A DNA stretch of 64,000 bases from JAIOPA01 sp964655175. GTDB lineage: Bacteria; Eisenbacteria; RBG-16-71-46. This document shows, one piece after another, positions 43,636 through 52,722 of the stretch; the first letter of the stretch is position 1; each line of letters begins with the position of its first letter. The DNA lies in NCBI GenBank assembly GCA_964655175.1, contig CAZZLY010000005.1, forward strand, positions 1 to 64,000, read 5' to 3'. The notes below the pieces were generated by a model that was given only the letters and a program-made list of their open reading frames with translations, searched no databases and was not told the DNA's origin. The translations under genes were made by a program, and so were the position numbers.

Positions 43636-44919
43636 CTACGAGTACATGCCCCGCAGTTCGTGCACGCGCAGCACACGCTGGATCGCCACCATGTACGCCG
43701 CGTTGCGCAGCGACACCTTGGCGTCCTTGTCCTTGCTCGCCTTCATCTTGAGCACGTCACCGAACGCCTTGACCATCTTCTCGCGGAGCCGGGCGTTGAC
43801 CTCGGCCTCCTGCCAGTAGAAGCCCATGCGGTTCTGGACCCACTCGAAGTAGCTCACCGTGACGCCGCCGGAGTTACAGAGGATGTCGGGGATCACGTGG
43901 ACACCACGCGCCTCGAGCATCTGATCGGCGTCGGGCGTCGTCGGGCCGTTGGCGCCCTCGGCGACGATCTTGGCCTTGATGCGGTCGGCGTTCTCGCTGG
44001 TGATGACGTTCTCGAGTGCGGCCGGGACGAGGATGTCCACGTCGAGCTCGAGGATGTCGTTGGCGTTGGTCAGTGCGGTCGCACCGGGGAAACCGGCGAC
44101 GCCCTTCTTGTTCTGCGCGACGTAGGCGAGGACGGCCGGGACGTCGAGGCCCTCCTTCTTGTAGATGGCACCCGTCACGTCGGACACGGCCACGACCTTC
44201 ACGCCGCATTCGCGGGCGAGCAGATCGGCGGCGACGCCGCCGACGTTGCCGAAGCCCTGCACGGCGACCGTGGCGTCCTTGAGCTTCATGCCGAGGTGCT
44301 TGCACATCTCCTCGACGCAGATCATCACGCCGCGGCCGGTGGCCTCACGACGGCCGGCGGAACCGCCGACCTCGAGCGGCTTGCCCGTGACGACGGCGAG
44401 CTCGGTGCGGCGCTCGTGCATGGAGTAGGTGTCGGCGATCCACGCCATCTCGCGCTCGCCGGTGTTCACGTCCGGGGCGGGCACGTCGCTCTCGGGACCG
44501 AACAGGTCCGACAGGTCGGCCGCATAACGGCGCGTGAGACGCTCGAGCTCGTTCTTCGACAGCGTGCGCGGGTCGACCTTGATGCCGCCCTTGCCACCGC
44601 CGAACGGGATGTCGGCGACGGCGCACTTCCAGGTCATCCACGACGCGAGCGCGGAGACCTCCTCGAGCGACACGTCGGGATGGAAGCGGATGCCGCCCTT
44701 GGCCGGGCCGCGCGCGATGTTGTGCTGCACACGGAAGCCCTGGAACATGCGGACCGAATTGTCGTCCATCATGACGGGGAGCCACTGGATCGTGGCGCGA
44801 CGGGGGCGCTTGAGGAGTTCCATCGTCCCCGCGTCGAGCTTGAGGAGCGCTGCGGCCTCGGAGAACTGGCGCTCGGCGTTCTCGAGCGGATTGAGCTGCT
44901 TGTTGACGGCGACCGCCAT
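43636..44919 (-). CDS. gdhA: Glutamate dehydrogenase (Glu/Leu/Phe/Val family)
   Basis: Oxidative deamination or synthesis of glutamate, 427 residues. Substrate and catalytic lysines lie in GPAKGGIRFHP and PFGGGKGGI, followed by PAPDVNTGEREMAW; the nucleotide domain starts VAVQGFGNVGGVAADLL. The C-terminus (NSGGVTVSYFEWVQN) is typical of the 420-residue hexameric type. GGAGG precedes the ATG. Leucine dehydrogenase is less likely given length and motifs. Confidence 0.95.
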   Translation of the reverse strand: MAVAVNKQLNPLENAERQFSEAAALLKLDAGTMELLKRPRRATIQWLPVMMDDNSVRMFQGFRVQHNIARGPAKGGIRFHPDVSLEEVSALASWMTWKCAVADIPFGGGKGGIKVDPRTLSKNELERLTRRYAADLSDLFGPESDVPAPDVNTGEREMAWIADTYSMHERRTELAVVTGKPLEVGGSAGRREATGRGVMICVEEMCKHLGMKLKDATVAVQGFGNVGGVAADLLARECGVKVVAVSDVTGAIYKKEGLDVPAVLAYVAQNKKGVAGFPGATALTNANDILELDVDILVPAALENVITSENADRIKAKIVAEGANGPTTPDADQMLEARGVHVIPDILCNSGGVTVSYFEWVQNRMGFYWQEAEVNARLREKMVKAFGDVLKMKASKDKDAKVSLRNAAYMVAIQRVLRVHELRGMYS

Positions 44920-45036
44920 GGGAGCCTCCACGCGCCGGAGCGGCGCGCGATGGTCTTGGGATGAACCCCCGGCGCGGAGTGCGCCGGAGAAGGGCTTACA
45001 GATCGTCGGGCCGCGGGGATCCGTGCGGCACCCCGG

Positions 45037-45066
45037 ACTATAGGCGGGCCCCGAAGGGGCGCACAA
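45037..45066 (-). promoter_or_regulatory. Promoter of gdhA
   Basis: Minus-strand TTGTGC (45061-45066), 18-base spacer, TATAGT (45037-45042), a five-of-six -10, about 118 bases before the ATG. The stretch between holds no gene. Confidence 0.6.
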
Positions 45067-45184
45067 GCCGCGCCGGAGCCCCCGGGCATGGGCCCGGAGT
45101 CGCCCCTCCCGCCCCCCCGTGTGGCGGGTGGGCCGCGCAAGGGCGTGCCCCCCCCTGTGGGCGGCCGCCGCCCCGGACGCACGA

Positions 45185-45214
45185 GGCCCCCGGTGCGTGG
45201 ACGCACCGGGGGCC
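45185..45214 (-). terminator. Terminator of the TonB/PorV operon
   Basis: A 14-bp perfect stem (45185-45198 with 45201-45214) with a very short tip, about 25 bases after the PorV-like stop. Confidence 0.65.
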
Positions 45215-45237
45215 CCGGAACCACCTGTGGCGACGGG

Positions 45238-46356
45238 CTAGAACGTCATCCGGACGCCGAGTTCGACGATGTCGTCGAAATAGTGGCGCACCGGACGCCA
45301 CGCCACGTCCACACCGACGTGACCCTGCTCGCCGAGCTTCGTCTGGAAGCCGGCGCCGAGCGCGTAACCCGAGTACAGGTCGTCGCCCGACGACAGCTTG
45401 AACGTCTCCTCGGCGGTGATGGGGTCGATCGTCCCCTGGAACGTGCCGAACACCGAGCCGCGGAGCATGAACATGTCCTTGAAGGCCCACTCGGCGCCGC
45501 CGCGCAGGTTGTCACCGTTGAAGTTGTTGTTCTGGTAGGCGGCGAGCACCGTGAGCCGCTGCTGCGCGTTGCGGTGCACGTCGTAGCTGCTGGCGACCGT
45601 GAAGTACGACGGCATCTCGAAGCCGGCGCTCGAGAAACTGAGCCCGCGGCTGCCGGCGTTGGGATCCGCCGACGGGTCACGGGTGAAGATCTCCAGGCCG
45701 GGACCCGAGAAGTGCATCTGCGTGCCGATGTTCTTGACGGCCATACCGAACTTGAGGCCGTGATAACCCGTCGCGTACTGGACGCCGAAATCGAAGGCGA
45801 CGCCGTTGGCGACCGTGTTGGCCACGTTCTCGTTCACGTAGGTGACCGTGCCGCCGAAGTTCACGCGATCCGTGAACGACTTGGCCCACGTGAGCCCGAT
45901 CACCGAGAACGTCGGCGTCAGGATCTCGCCCGTGCCGTCCGGCGCGGACTCCGTGGTGACGAGCACCTCACCCAGCGACAGCACCTTGGCCGAGAGCCCC
46001 AGCGAACCGAACGAGCCGACCGGCATCGCCCCTGCCGCGTACGCGAGCTTCATCCCCGCGAAGTACTGCGTGTGGGAGAAGGCGACCTCCGTGCCGGTCC
46101 CGGCCGCGAGTCCGGCCGGGTTGTAGTACGCGGCCTCGATGCCCGAGGCATCGCCGACCACGGCATCCCCCAGCGCGGAGCCGCGCGGCCCCACCGGGAT
46201 CAACAGTTCCGAGGCACCCGCGGTGCCCTTGCGTCCATCCGAGCCTGCATGGGCCACGGCCGTCACCCCCGCGAGGAGGGCGGCCAGGGCCACCGCGCAG
46301 AGCGCGGGCCGGGCGAAGCGCCCGAACAGCGTCGTGTTCTGCGTCATGCGATCCAT
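45238..46356 (-). CDS. PorV/PorQ-like outer-membrane beta-barrel protein
   Basis: A 372-residue PorV/PorQ family (UPF0164-like) barrel. After a signal peptide ending VAHAG comes the diagnostic ASELLIPVGPRGSALGDA and AAYYNPAGLA, then alternating strands ending ELGVRMTF with terminal Phe for BAM recognition. PorV is the shuttle barrel of type IX secretion in Bacteroidetes. The second ATG (46356) has GGGGG at seven-base spacing and is preferred. It is last in an operon with a sorting-domain protein and a TonB receptor. Confidence 0.88.
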   Translation of the reverse strand: MDRMTQNTTLFGRFARPALCAVALAALLAGVTAVAHAGSDGRKGTAGASELLIPVGPRGSALGDAVVGDASGIEAAYYNPAGLAAGTGTEVAFSHTQYFAGMKLAYAAGAMPVGSFGSLGLSAKVLSLGEVLVTTESAPDGTGEILTPTFSVIGLTWAKSFTDRVNFGGTVTYVNENVANTVANGVAFDFGVQYATGYHGLKFGMAVKNIGTQMHFSGPGLEIFTRDPSADPNAGSRGLSFSSAGFEMPSYFTVASSYDVHRNAQQRLTVLAAYQNNNFNGDNLRGGAEWAFKDMFMLRGSVFGTFQGTIDPITAEETFKLSSGDDLYSGYALGAGFQTKLGEQGHVGVDVAWRPVRHYFDDIVELGVRMTF

Positions 46357-46368
46357 CGTCATTCCCCC

Positions 46369-49300
46369 TTAGAAGGTCAGGAGCCGTTCCTTCTCCATGA
46401 AGACCACCACTCGTCCCGTCGTGCTGCTCGCGCCCGGCGTGTCCACGTGGAAGATGTAGACGCCCGAGGCGACCGGCAGCCGGTTCTCGTTCTCGAGATC
46501 CCATTCGAGGATCGAGCTCTTGGGATCGGTCTTCTGCAGCGTGCGCACGAGCTGTCCCGAGAGGTTGAAGATCCTCACCGTGGCCTGCTCGGGCATGTTC
46601 ATGAACTTCACGATGCGGTTGAAGGACGAGAGCTCGTAGGTCGAGCGCGCGTAGTACGGATTCGGCACCACGCGGATCATGCCCTTGTTGGCGTCCTGCA
46701 GCGTGGACAGACCGGAGCGCGCCGCCTGCGTCGTGAACACGAGCGTGTCGTTCGCCGTGCCGGTCTGGTTACCCAGCAGGACCTTGAACTGGTCCCCCGC
46801 GGTGGGCGCCGGGCCGGTCTTGTGCAGCCACGCGGCGTACATCCAGAGCGTGTCGGCACCGAGCACGGCCTGATCCTGCGCCAGTTCGGTGGCCTCGCTG
46901 CCGGTGTACGAACGACGGCTGATGAACAGGTACTCGCGGCCACCGAGGTCCGAGGCGTCCGGGCCCCACACACCGTCGTGCGTGGCCGGCTGTGCGCCGG
47001 TCTGCACACCGTCGTCGTCCGTCACGCGACGCTCGACGAACGCGACCTCGAGCTGCCGCGCCGGATCCACCGAGGTGTCCCAGGCCGTGAACGGCACGTT
47101 CTGGAAGCCACCGTAGGTGTAGCCGCGGCCGGTGTTGGCCGGAGCGCTGCCGGTCGCCGTCTCATCGCGGTGGAAGCGATAGGCCTTCTGTCCCGAACCG
47201 AAGCGCAACTCGACCGGCGTGAACAGCTCCGGCTGAGCCGACGGGTCGATGCCGGCGAAGAAGTCCCAGGCGTAACCGAAGCTGTCCTCGAACGTCGTCA
47301 GCCCCGCCCCCACACCGCCGTACGGCTTGTCCTTGCGGTAGGGCGTGTAGACGACGTCGTTGAGCGGATCGCTCAGGGCCTGCGTCTCACGCAGCTTCAC
47401 GATCATGCCGTCGATGGGCGCATAGCTGGGATTGTCGGTGCGCTCGGTCTGCCCCGACAGCAGCGTGGTCCCCTTGGTGAGGTTGAGCAGGTTCCACGTG
47501 GGCGTGACGCCGGGACCGTACGTGATGGCGTACGTGTCGCCGGTGATCGACGCCGGATCCACGATGTCCACCACGACGTGATCGCTCGTCGGCGGCGTCG
47601 CCGTGCTGACGCGGTGCACGGTCGAGGCCGAGGCACTGGCCGACGCGAGGTCGGTGCCCGAGGCCGGACGCTGCACGGTCACGATGACCGGCTGGAACGA
47701 GGTCTCGAGCACCTTCTCGAGGCCCGCCGGAGGCGCCGGGTTCACGGCATAGGCGGTGACGGCGTAGTAGTAGGTCGTCCCATCCTTGAGCGTGCCACCC
47801 CGGACGGCGTCCGAGTTGGTGCTGTAGGTGTACGCCACGCCGTTGTCACCACCGAACGCGGTCGGCGTGTCGTTGACGATCAGACCGGTGTTCGGATCGA
47901 ACACGGGCTCACGCACGTCCTTGACGCCGTTGACGACGTCGAAGGTCTTGAGGCGCTTCCACGGCCCCGAGATCGAGGCGCCCTGGTAGACGTTGTAACC
48001 CTCGAACGCGTAACCCGGGGCCGGCGTGTAGTTGAACCGCGAGCCCGAATCCCAGAACAGATTCACCTGATTGTGATCCGTGCTGAACGTCATGCGCGGC
48101 GCGGGCGGCGGCGGCGGCAACTGGAAGTCGATGTCGAACGCCTTCTGCGCCTTCACGTCGAAGAACTTGAGGCCGGTGACCGACGACAGGCGGTCGCCAC
48201 CCTGCGAGACGACGATGGCACCGACGATCGTCTGCTGGTCGCCCGGGGCCAGGTGGAACGGCCCGGTGATCATCATGAAGCGGCGGTCGGACGGGTTCGA
48301 GTCCAGCCAGCCGGTCCCGTTGACCGGGTCGCCGGGATAGTAGAACCGCGTCTGCAGCGACGTCGTCGGGTCGATGACCGGCCCGCCGTCGCGGGTGTAG
48401 CCGCGCATGTAGTTGAAGGTCTGCGTGGCGTTCGCCGGGTCGGTGCCGTTGATGTAGTAGATGAACGACGACATGCCGAGCGTGTCACCGGCGACGATCG
48501 GGCCCTTGAAGAAGTCGTAGCCCACCGCCGGCGGACGATCGCCGTACACCTGATCGACGTTCGTGGCGTTGTAGACGTAGCCCATGGACAGCGACGTGTC
48601 GCAGCCCACGAGGTCGTCCGAGGCGCCGCCCAGGTCGGGGTCCGACCAGAACATGATGTAGCAGCTGTCGATGTCGTTGCCGCCCTTGTTGAGCAGCTTG
48701 TACTCGAGGAACACCGTGTTGCCGAGGGCGCCCTGACGATCGAACGCGAACGTCTTCTGCTGCACCTCGACGCCCAGCGGCAGCGAGCCACCGCCACGGT
48801 TCGTGTGCACGCCCGGGTCGGCATCGTTGTACACGGCCCACAGCATCTGATCGCCCGAGACGTCCGGACCGACCACGCTCACGAAGTTGCCCGGGCTGTT
48901 CGGATCGGGCAACGAGTACGTGCGCACCGGGGCGCCGTAGGGCGCGGCCCCGTTGACGTACTCGCTCCACGAGTGGTGCACGATCGGATCGAGCGTGCGA
49001 TCCCGCTGCAGGTCGGCCGCGCTGCGCTCGACGTGGGCGGTGTCCTCGGGGTTACCCGTGTACCGCGCGACCTTGTACACGACGTACTCGGGACGCGACG
49101 GATCGTCGGCCGACGTGCCGACCATGGCACCGGGGCCGAACTCCTGGCTGTACTCGGCGATCGCGACGCGCGGCTGGCCGCCGACCTTGCCGCCGATCCA
49201 GATGCCCGACTGGTACACGGCCGTCTTGATGGTGCCCTTCGGGAAGAACAGACCCGAGTTGCCCTGATTCTCGATGTCGTTCGCGAACGTGCCGTAGTTC

Positions 49301-49512
49301 GTGACGAACATGTTGATGTTGTTCACGTCCACGCGACGGGCCTGGTTGAAGACCTGCGCACGCGCATCGCGCTCGACACGGGCGGGCTGCGCCGGGCCGC
49401 GTGCGACGCGACGGGGCGTGCTGGAGCTCGGGGCCCGACCGGAGACCGCGGGCAGCGCCCACAGCATCACGGCAAGGGCGGCCCATGCGCTCCTCGAGAT
49501 GATCCGATTCAT
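46369..49512 (-). CDS. Large secreted protein with C-terminal T9SS/FlgD-Ig-type sorting domain
   Basis: A 1047-residue exported protein with a signal peptide (ending ALPAVSGRA). The middle holds fibronectin-like segments (EGYNVYQGASISGPWKRL, TTYYYAVTAYAV). The last 100 residues form a sorting-type domain: VVPNPYYARSTYE, VRIFNLSGQLVRTL, LPVASGVYIFHV and VVFMEKERLL. In FCB relatives such domains direct proteins to the surface. It sits between a TonB receptor and a PorV-like barrel, suggesting a receptor-associated surface protein. No catalytic motif was seen. Confidence 0.8.
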   Translation of the reverse strand: MNRIISRSAWAALAVMLWALPAVSGRAPSSSTPRRVARGPAQPARVERDARAQVFNQARRVDVNNINMFVTNYGTFANDIENQGNSGLFFPKGTIKTAVYQSGIWIGGKVGGQPRVAIAEYSQEFGPGAMVGTSADDPSRPEYVVYKVARYTGNPEDTAHVERSAADLQRDRTLDPIVHHSWSEYVNGAAPYGAPVRTYSLPDPNSPGNFVSVVGPDVSGDQMLWAVYNDADPGVHTNRGGGSLPLGVEVQQKTFAFDRQGALGNTVFLEYKLLNKGGNDIDSCYIMFWSDPDLGGASDDLVGCDTSLSMGYVYNATNVDQVYGDRPPAVGYDFFKGPIVAGDTLGMSSFIYYINGTDPANATQTFNYMRGYTRDGGPVIDPTTSLQTRFYYPGDPVNGTGWLDSNPSDRRFMMITGPFHLAPGDQQTIVGAIVVSQGGDRLSSVTGLKFFDVKAQKAFDIDFQLPPPPPAPRMTFSTDHNQVNLFWDSGSRFNYTPAPGYAFEGYNVYQGASISGPWKRLKTFDVVNGVKDVREPVFDPNTGLIVNDTPTAFGGDNGVAYTYSTNSDAVRGGTLKDGTTYYYAVTAYAVNPAPPAGLEKVLETSFQPVIVTVQRPASGTDLASASASASTVHRVSTATPPTSDHVVVDIVDPASITGDTYAITYGPGVTPTWNLLNLTKGTTLLSGQTERTDNPSYAPIDGMIVKLRETQALSDPLNDVVYTPYRKDKPYGGVGAGLTTFEDSFGYAWDFFAGIDPSAQPELFTPVELRFGSGQKAYRFHRDETATGSAPANTGRGYTYGGFQNVPFTAWDTSVDPARQLEVAFVERRVTDDDGVQTGAQPATHDGVWGPDASDLGGREYLFISRRSYTGSEATELAQDQAVLGADTLWMYAAWLHKTGPAPTAGDQFKVLLGNQTGTANDTLVFTTQAARSGLSTLQDANKGMIRVVPNPYYARSTYELSSFNRIVKFMNMPEQATVRIFNLSGQLVRTLQKTDPKSSILEWDLENENRLPVASGVYIFHVDTPGASSTTGRVVVFMEKERLLTF

Positions 49513-49537
49513 CGATGACCTCCTGGACACGGGTCGC

Positions 49538-52363
49538 TCAGAAGTTGGTGCGGAGTCCGAAACGGACCAGACGCGGGTTGGAATACAGGTTCGGATTGTT
49601 GGTCGCGAGTTCGTAGAGACGCGCGCCCTCGTCACCGGTGCGGTCCAGATACGCCTGGCCGTCGGCGGTCTGCAGCCACGTCGTCGAGGTGGCCGTGCCG
49701 CTCGAGGTGTAGACGGCGACCGGGTTCTTGCTGTTGGTCACGTTGAGCGCCCACAGGAACGCCTCGACCTCGAAGTGGCCCAGATTCAGGCCGCGCGTGG
49801 CCTTGAGATCGAGGTTGAACGCCCACGGGCCGTAACGCGAGTTGAACGGCTGGCCGTTGCCGTCCGGCGAGGTCGCGGCGAGCGAGACCTCGTTGTAGAC
49901 CTTGGTCGGCGTGAACGGCGTACCGCTGCCCAGATTGAAGAGCGCGTTGATGCCGGTGCGCTCGAGCAGCTTGAGCGCGCCGAACGACGGGCCCTCACCC
50001 TTGCCCAGACGCCAGTCGACGTTGACCGAGAGCTTGTGGCGCTGATCGAAGTCGAGCGGCGAGGTCTGCTTGGGCGTCGCGGCACCGACCCACGCGGCGT
50101 TGCGCTGCGTGTTCGAGACCGAGCCCGTGCCCTGCGCGAACGCGAGGCTGTAGTTCACACCGCCCGAGAGGTGCCCCGACGGACGCACCGCGAAGCCGAC
50201 GTCGACGCCCTTGATGGTCGCGAAGTCGCGATTGCGGTAGCTCGAGAAGCTCTTGGGGCTCGACGGCACGTTGGTGATCTCGACGAGGTCCTTCACGTCC
50301 TTGTAGTAGGCCGTGAGGTCCACGCGCGCGTGGTCGCCCAACTGACGCTGGAAGCCGACCTCGTACGCCGTCGTGCGCTCGGGCCGCAGGTTCGGGTTGC
50401 CGAAGCCCACGAAATAACCGCCGGTGCGGACCTTGTGCTGCAGGAATCGGTACGAGACGTACAGGTCCTGCAGGTTCGGCTGCTGGTAGAACTGCCCGTA
50501 GTTGAAGCGCAGGATCGACTTCTCGTCGAGCGGGAACGCGACGCCGAAGCGCGGCGAGAGCCGCGCGTACGTGCGCGACTTCTGCAGGTCCTTGTCCTCG
50601 AGCGAGTCCGGCAGGTTGCCGGCGTTCGTCGGGTCGCCGAGCGGGAATCGCTCGCTCAGCAGGCCGGGCGCGTCGACGTTGAAGTGATCGAAGCGCAGGC
50701 CGCCGTTCACCACAACGCCCTCGTACTCGAACTTGTCCTGTGCGTAGGCCGACCACGCCTTGGGGTGCTTGGCGCCGTCCTTGCCCGCATCCGTCTCGAG
50801 CACGGTGTAGCGGCCGTTCGCGTCCTGACCGATCGTGTAGCCGTAGCCGTCCCAGTCCAGCTCGTTGGGATTGGAGCCGCCCAGATTGGTCGGGAAGAAA
50901 TGGTCGAAGTAACGCAGCGTGTGCAGCTGCAGATCGGCGCCGACCTTGACCTGATGGTAGCGGTTGACCTGCGAGGTCATGTTGCCCTGGAAGCCCCAGT
51001 ACGACGAGCGGCGCTGCATGTAGTCGTCGAACACGTGCCCGGACTGCCAGAACAGCGGGATGTCCTGATCGAACAGCGGATTGCCCGAGGGCTGGTAGTA
51101 CTCGCCGATGCGATCGAAGTACACGCCGTCACCGCGCTTGCGGACCGTCTCGAACCAGTTCGCGGACAGGTTGAAGAACGTCCGCGTGCTGAGGACCTGA
51201 TTGTAGGTCGCGAAGTAGTTCGTGTTGCGATCGTAGTAGCGCGGCATGTGATCGGCGTTGAACAGGTACGCGTGCGCGTACTGCCGCCAGTCGTCCTGGG
51301 AGCCGAGTCCGCCCACCTTGAGCGTCACCTTGTCGGTGGGCTGGTACGCGATCTTGCCCTGGAACGTGAGGCCACCGAGCGAGTTGTTGGGCTTCATCGC
51401 GCCGTTCAGGCCGCGGCTCTCGAGCTCGGTGCGGAACGCGTCCGACACGAGACTCGGCGCGCGGTCCCCCTGCCAGCGACGCTCACCCGAGAGGTAGAAG
51501 CTCAGGTCGTCGCGCCCGGGGACGACGGGGCCGCCGAACGACAGGTCGTAGACGTTGTAATCGGTGCGATCGGCCCCGATCCACGAGCCGGCGAGCATGT
51601 CCGACACGGCCTCGAACGACCCGAAGTACTTGTCGGCACCCTCACGCGTGACGACGTTGACGGCGCCCGACATGATGCGGCCGTACTCGGCGTTGAAGCC
51701 GCCGGTGAGCACGACGACCTCCTCGATCGCGTTGTTGCTGATCGCGGTGCTGGAGGTGCCGGTGAGCGGATCCTGCTGCGAGAAGCCATCGACGAAGTAG
51801 GCCGTCTCGTTGGGACGACCGCCGCGCACGATCAGCGTGTTGCCGTTCTGCGCCTCGTTGTCGATGTTCTTGGCGAAGTTCACGACACCCGTCTGCTGCG
51901 CGGCCGCATCGCGGTAACCGCGCGTCGGCAGCTTCTGGATGTCCTTACCGCTGATGAAGCGCGTCGTGCCCGTGGCATCCTTCTGCAGCAACGGGCGATC
52001 GGCCTCGACCACGACCTCACCCATCTGCACCGCCTCGGTCTTCATGACGGCGTTGAGCGTGGTCGAGAAGTCGGGCGCGATCTCGACGTTCTCGGCGACG
52101 TAGTTCGCATAGCCGAGCAGGTTGAGCCGCACCGTGTAGCGACCCGCGGGGATGCCGAGGATGAAGTACTCCCCCTGATCGTCGGTGACCGCACCGAGGC
52201 GCTGGCCCTCGACGCGCACGTTGACACCGGCGAGCGGCTGCTTCTTGTCGTCGGTCACGCGGCCGGTCAGCTTGCCGGTCGTCCCGGCCAGGGCCGGCAC
52301 GGCGAGCACGAGGGCGACCGCCAAGGCGGCCAACCGACGCACCCACGAGTGTGAGCGGGGCAT
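49538..52363 (-). CDS. TonB-dependent receptor with carboxypeptidase-regulatory-like N-domain
   Basis: Outer-membrane active transporter of 941 residues. Signal peptide ends LAVPALAG; a CarboxypepD_reg-like domain (GRVTDDKKQPLAGVNVRVEG, about 33-110) precedes the plug (TLIVRGGRPNETAYFVDG) and a 22-strand barrel ending RFGLRTNF. Substrate is unknown. GGAG precedes the ATG at 52363; an in-frame ATG 126 bases upstream has an even better site. First gene of a three-gene operon. Confidence 0.93.
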   Translation of the reverse strand: MPRSHSWVRRLAALAVALVLAVPALAGTTGKLTGRVTDDKKQPLAGVNVRVEGQRLGAVTDDQGEYFILGIPAGRYTVRLNLLGYANYVAENVEIAPDFSTTLNAVMKTEAVQMGEVVVEADRPLLQKDATGTTRFISGKDIQKLPTRGYRDAAAQQTGVVNFAKNIDNEAQNGNTLIVRGGRPNETAYFVDGFSQQDPLTGTSSTAISNNAIEEVVVLTGGFNAEYGRIMSGAVNVVTREGADKYFGSFEAVSDMLAGSWIGADRTDYNVYDLSFGGPVVPGRDDLSFYLSGERRWQGDRAPSLVSDAFRTELESRGLNGAMKPNNSLGGLTFQGKIAYQPTDKVTLKVGGLGSQDDWRQYAHAYLFNADHMPRYYDRNTNYFATYNQVLSTRTFFNLSANWFETVRKRGDGVYFDRIGEYYQPSGNPLFDQDIPLFWQSGHVFDDYMQRRSSYWGFQGNMTSQVNRYHQVKVGADLQLHTLRYFDHFFPTNLGGSNPNELDWDGYGYTIGQDANGRYTVLETDAGKDGAKHPKAWSAYAQDKFEYEGVVVNGGLRFDHFNVDAPGLLSERFPLGDPTNAGNLPDSLEDKDLQKSRTYARLSPRFGVAFPLDEKSILRFNYGQFYQQPNLQDLYVSYRFLQHKVRTGGYFVGFGNPNLRPERTTAYEVGFQRQLGDHARVDLTAYYKDVKDLVEITNVPSSPKSFSSYRNRDFATIKGVDVGFAVRPSGHLSGGVNYSLAFAQGTGSVSNTQRNAAWVGAATPKQTSPLDFDQRHKLSVNVDWRLGKGEGPSFGALKLLERTGINALFNLGSGTPFTPTKVYNEVSLAATSPDGNGQPFNSRYGPWAFNLDLKATRGLNLGHFEVEAFLWALNVTNSKNPVAVYTSSGTATSTTWLQTADGQAYLDRTGDEGARLYELATNNPNLYSNPRLVRFGLRTNF

Positions 52364-52581
52364 GGTGTTCTCTCCTTTCGGGCAAGGCGATACCGGCAAC
52401 CGTTCGGAGAGGATGCCCGAGCGGCTCGAGACCACAGTGGTGTTGGCGGAACGGGATTTCGGCGATGGCGGGAGCGACGAACGCTGCATTCCTACCTCCA
52501 GTCCCCCGGCGAGACGTGTGCTGGGCGCGGGGGACGCCGGTCCATGGCGATGCTGAGGCGGTGCCGAATCTGATGAGCCGC

Positions 52582-52611
52582 AGGCTAGGTCCGTCACGGC
52601 CTGATTGTCAA
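52582..52611 (-). promoter_or_regulatory. Promoter of the TonB receptor operon
   Basis: Minus-strand perfect TTGACA (52606-52611), 18-base spacer, TAGCCT (52582-52587). The leader to the receptor ATG is about 210 bases and contains an alternative in-frame start with GGAGG. Confidence 0.65.
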
Positions 52612-52645
52612 CGCGTGGACAAGCCTCCTTTGGGCCCCCCCAACG

Positions 52646-52685
52646 CCGAGGGGCGCGCCCCGTGCTGCCGGAGCGCGCCCCTCGG
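52646..52685 (-). terminator. Terminator of the 394-residue barrel gene
   Basis: A 13-bp perfect stem (52646-52658 with 52673-52685) with a 14-base loop lies 38 bases after the stop of the gene ending at 52723, just upstream of the receptor promoter. Confidence 0.65.
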
Positions 52686-52722
52686 AACCTTCGCCATCGC
52701 CCGCGACCCCGCGGGTCGGGGT

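Noticed and set aside
45088..49518. A 1476-codon open frame on the plus strand, antisense to the PorV-like and sorting-domain genes
   Set aside because: High GC makes stop codons rare in the antisense frame. The product is a repetitive Arg/His/Asp/Val string with no domain, while the opposite strand has recognisable protein motifs.
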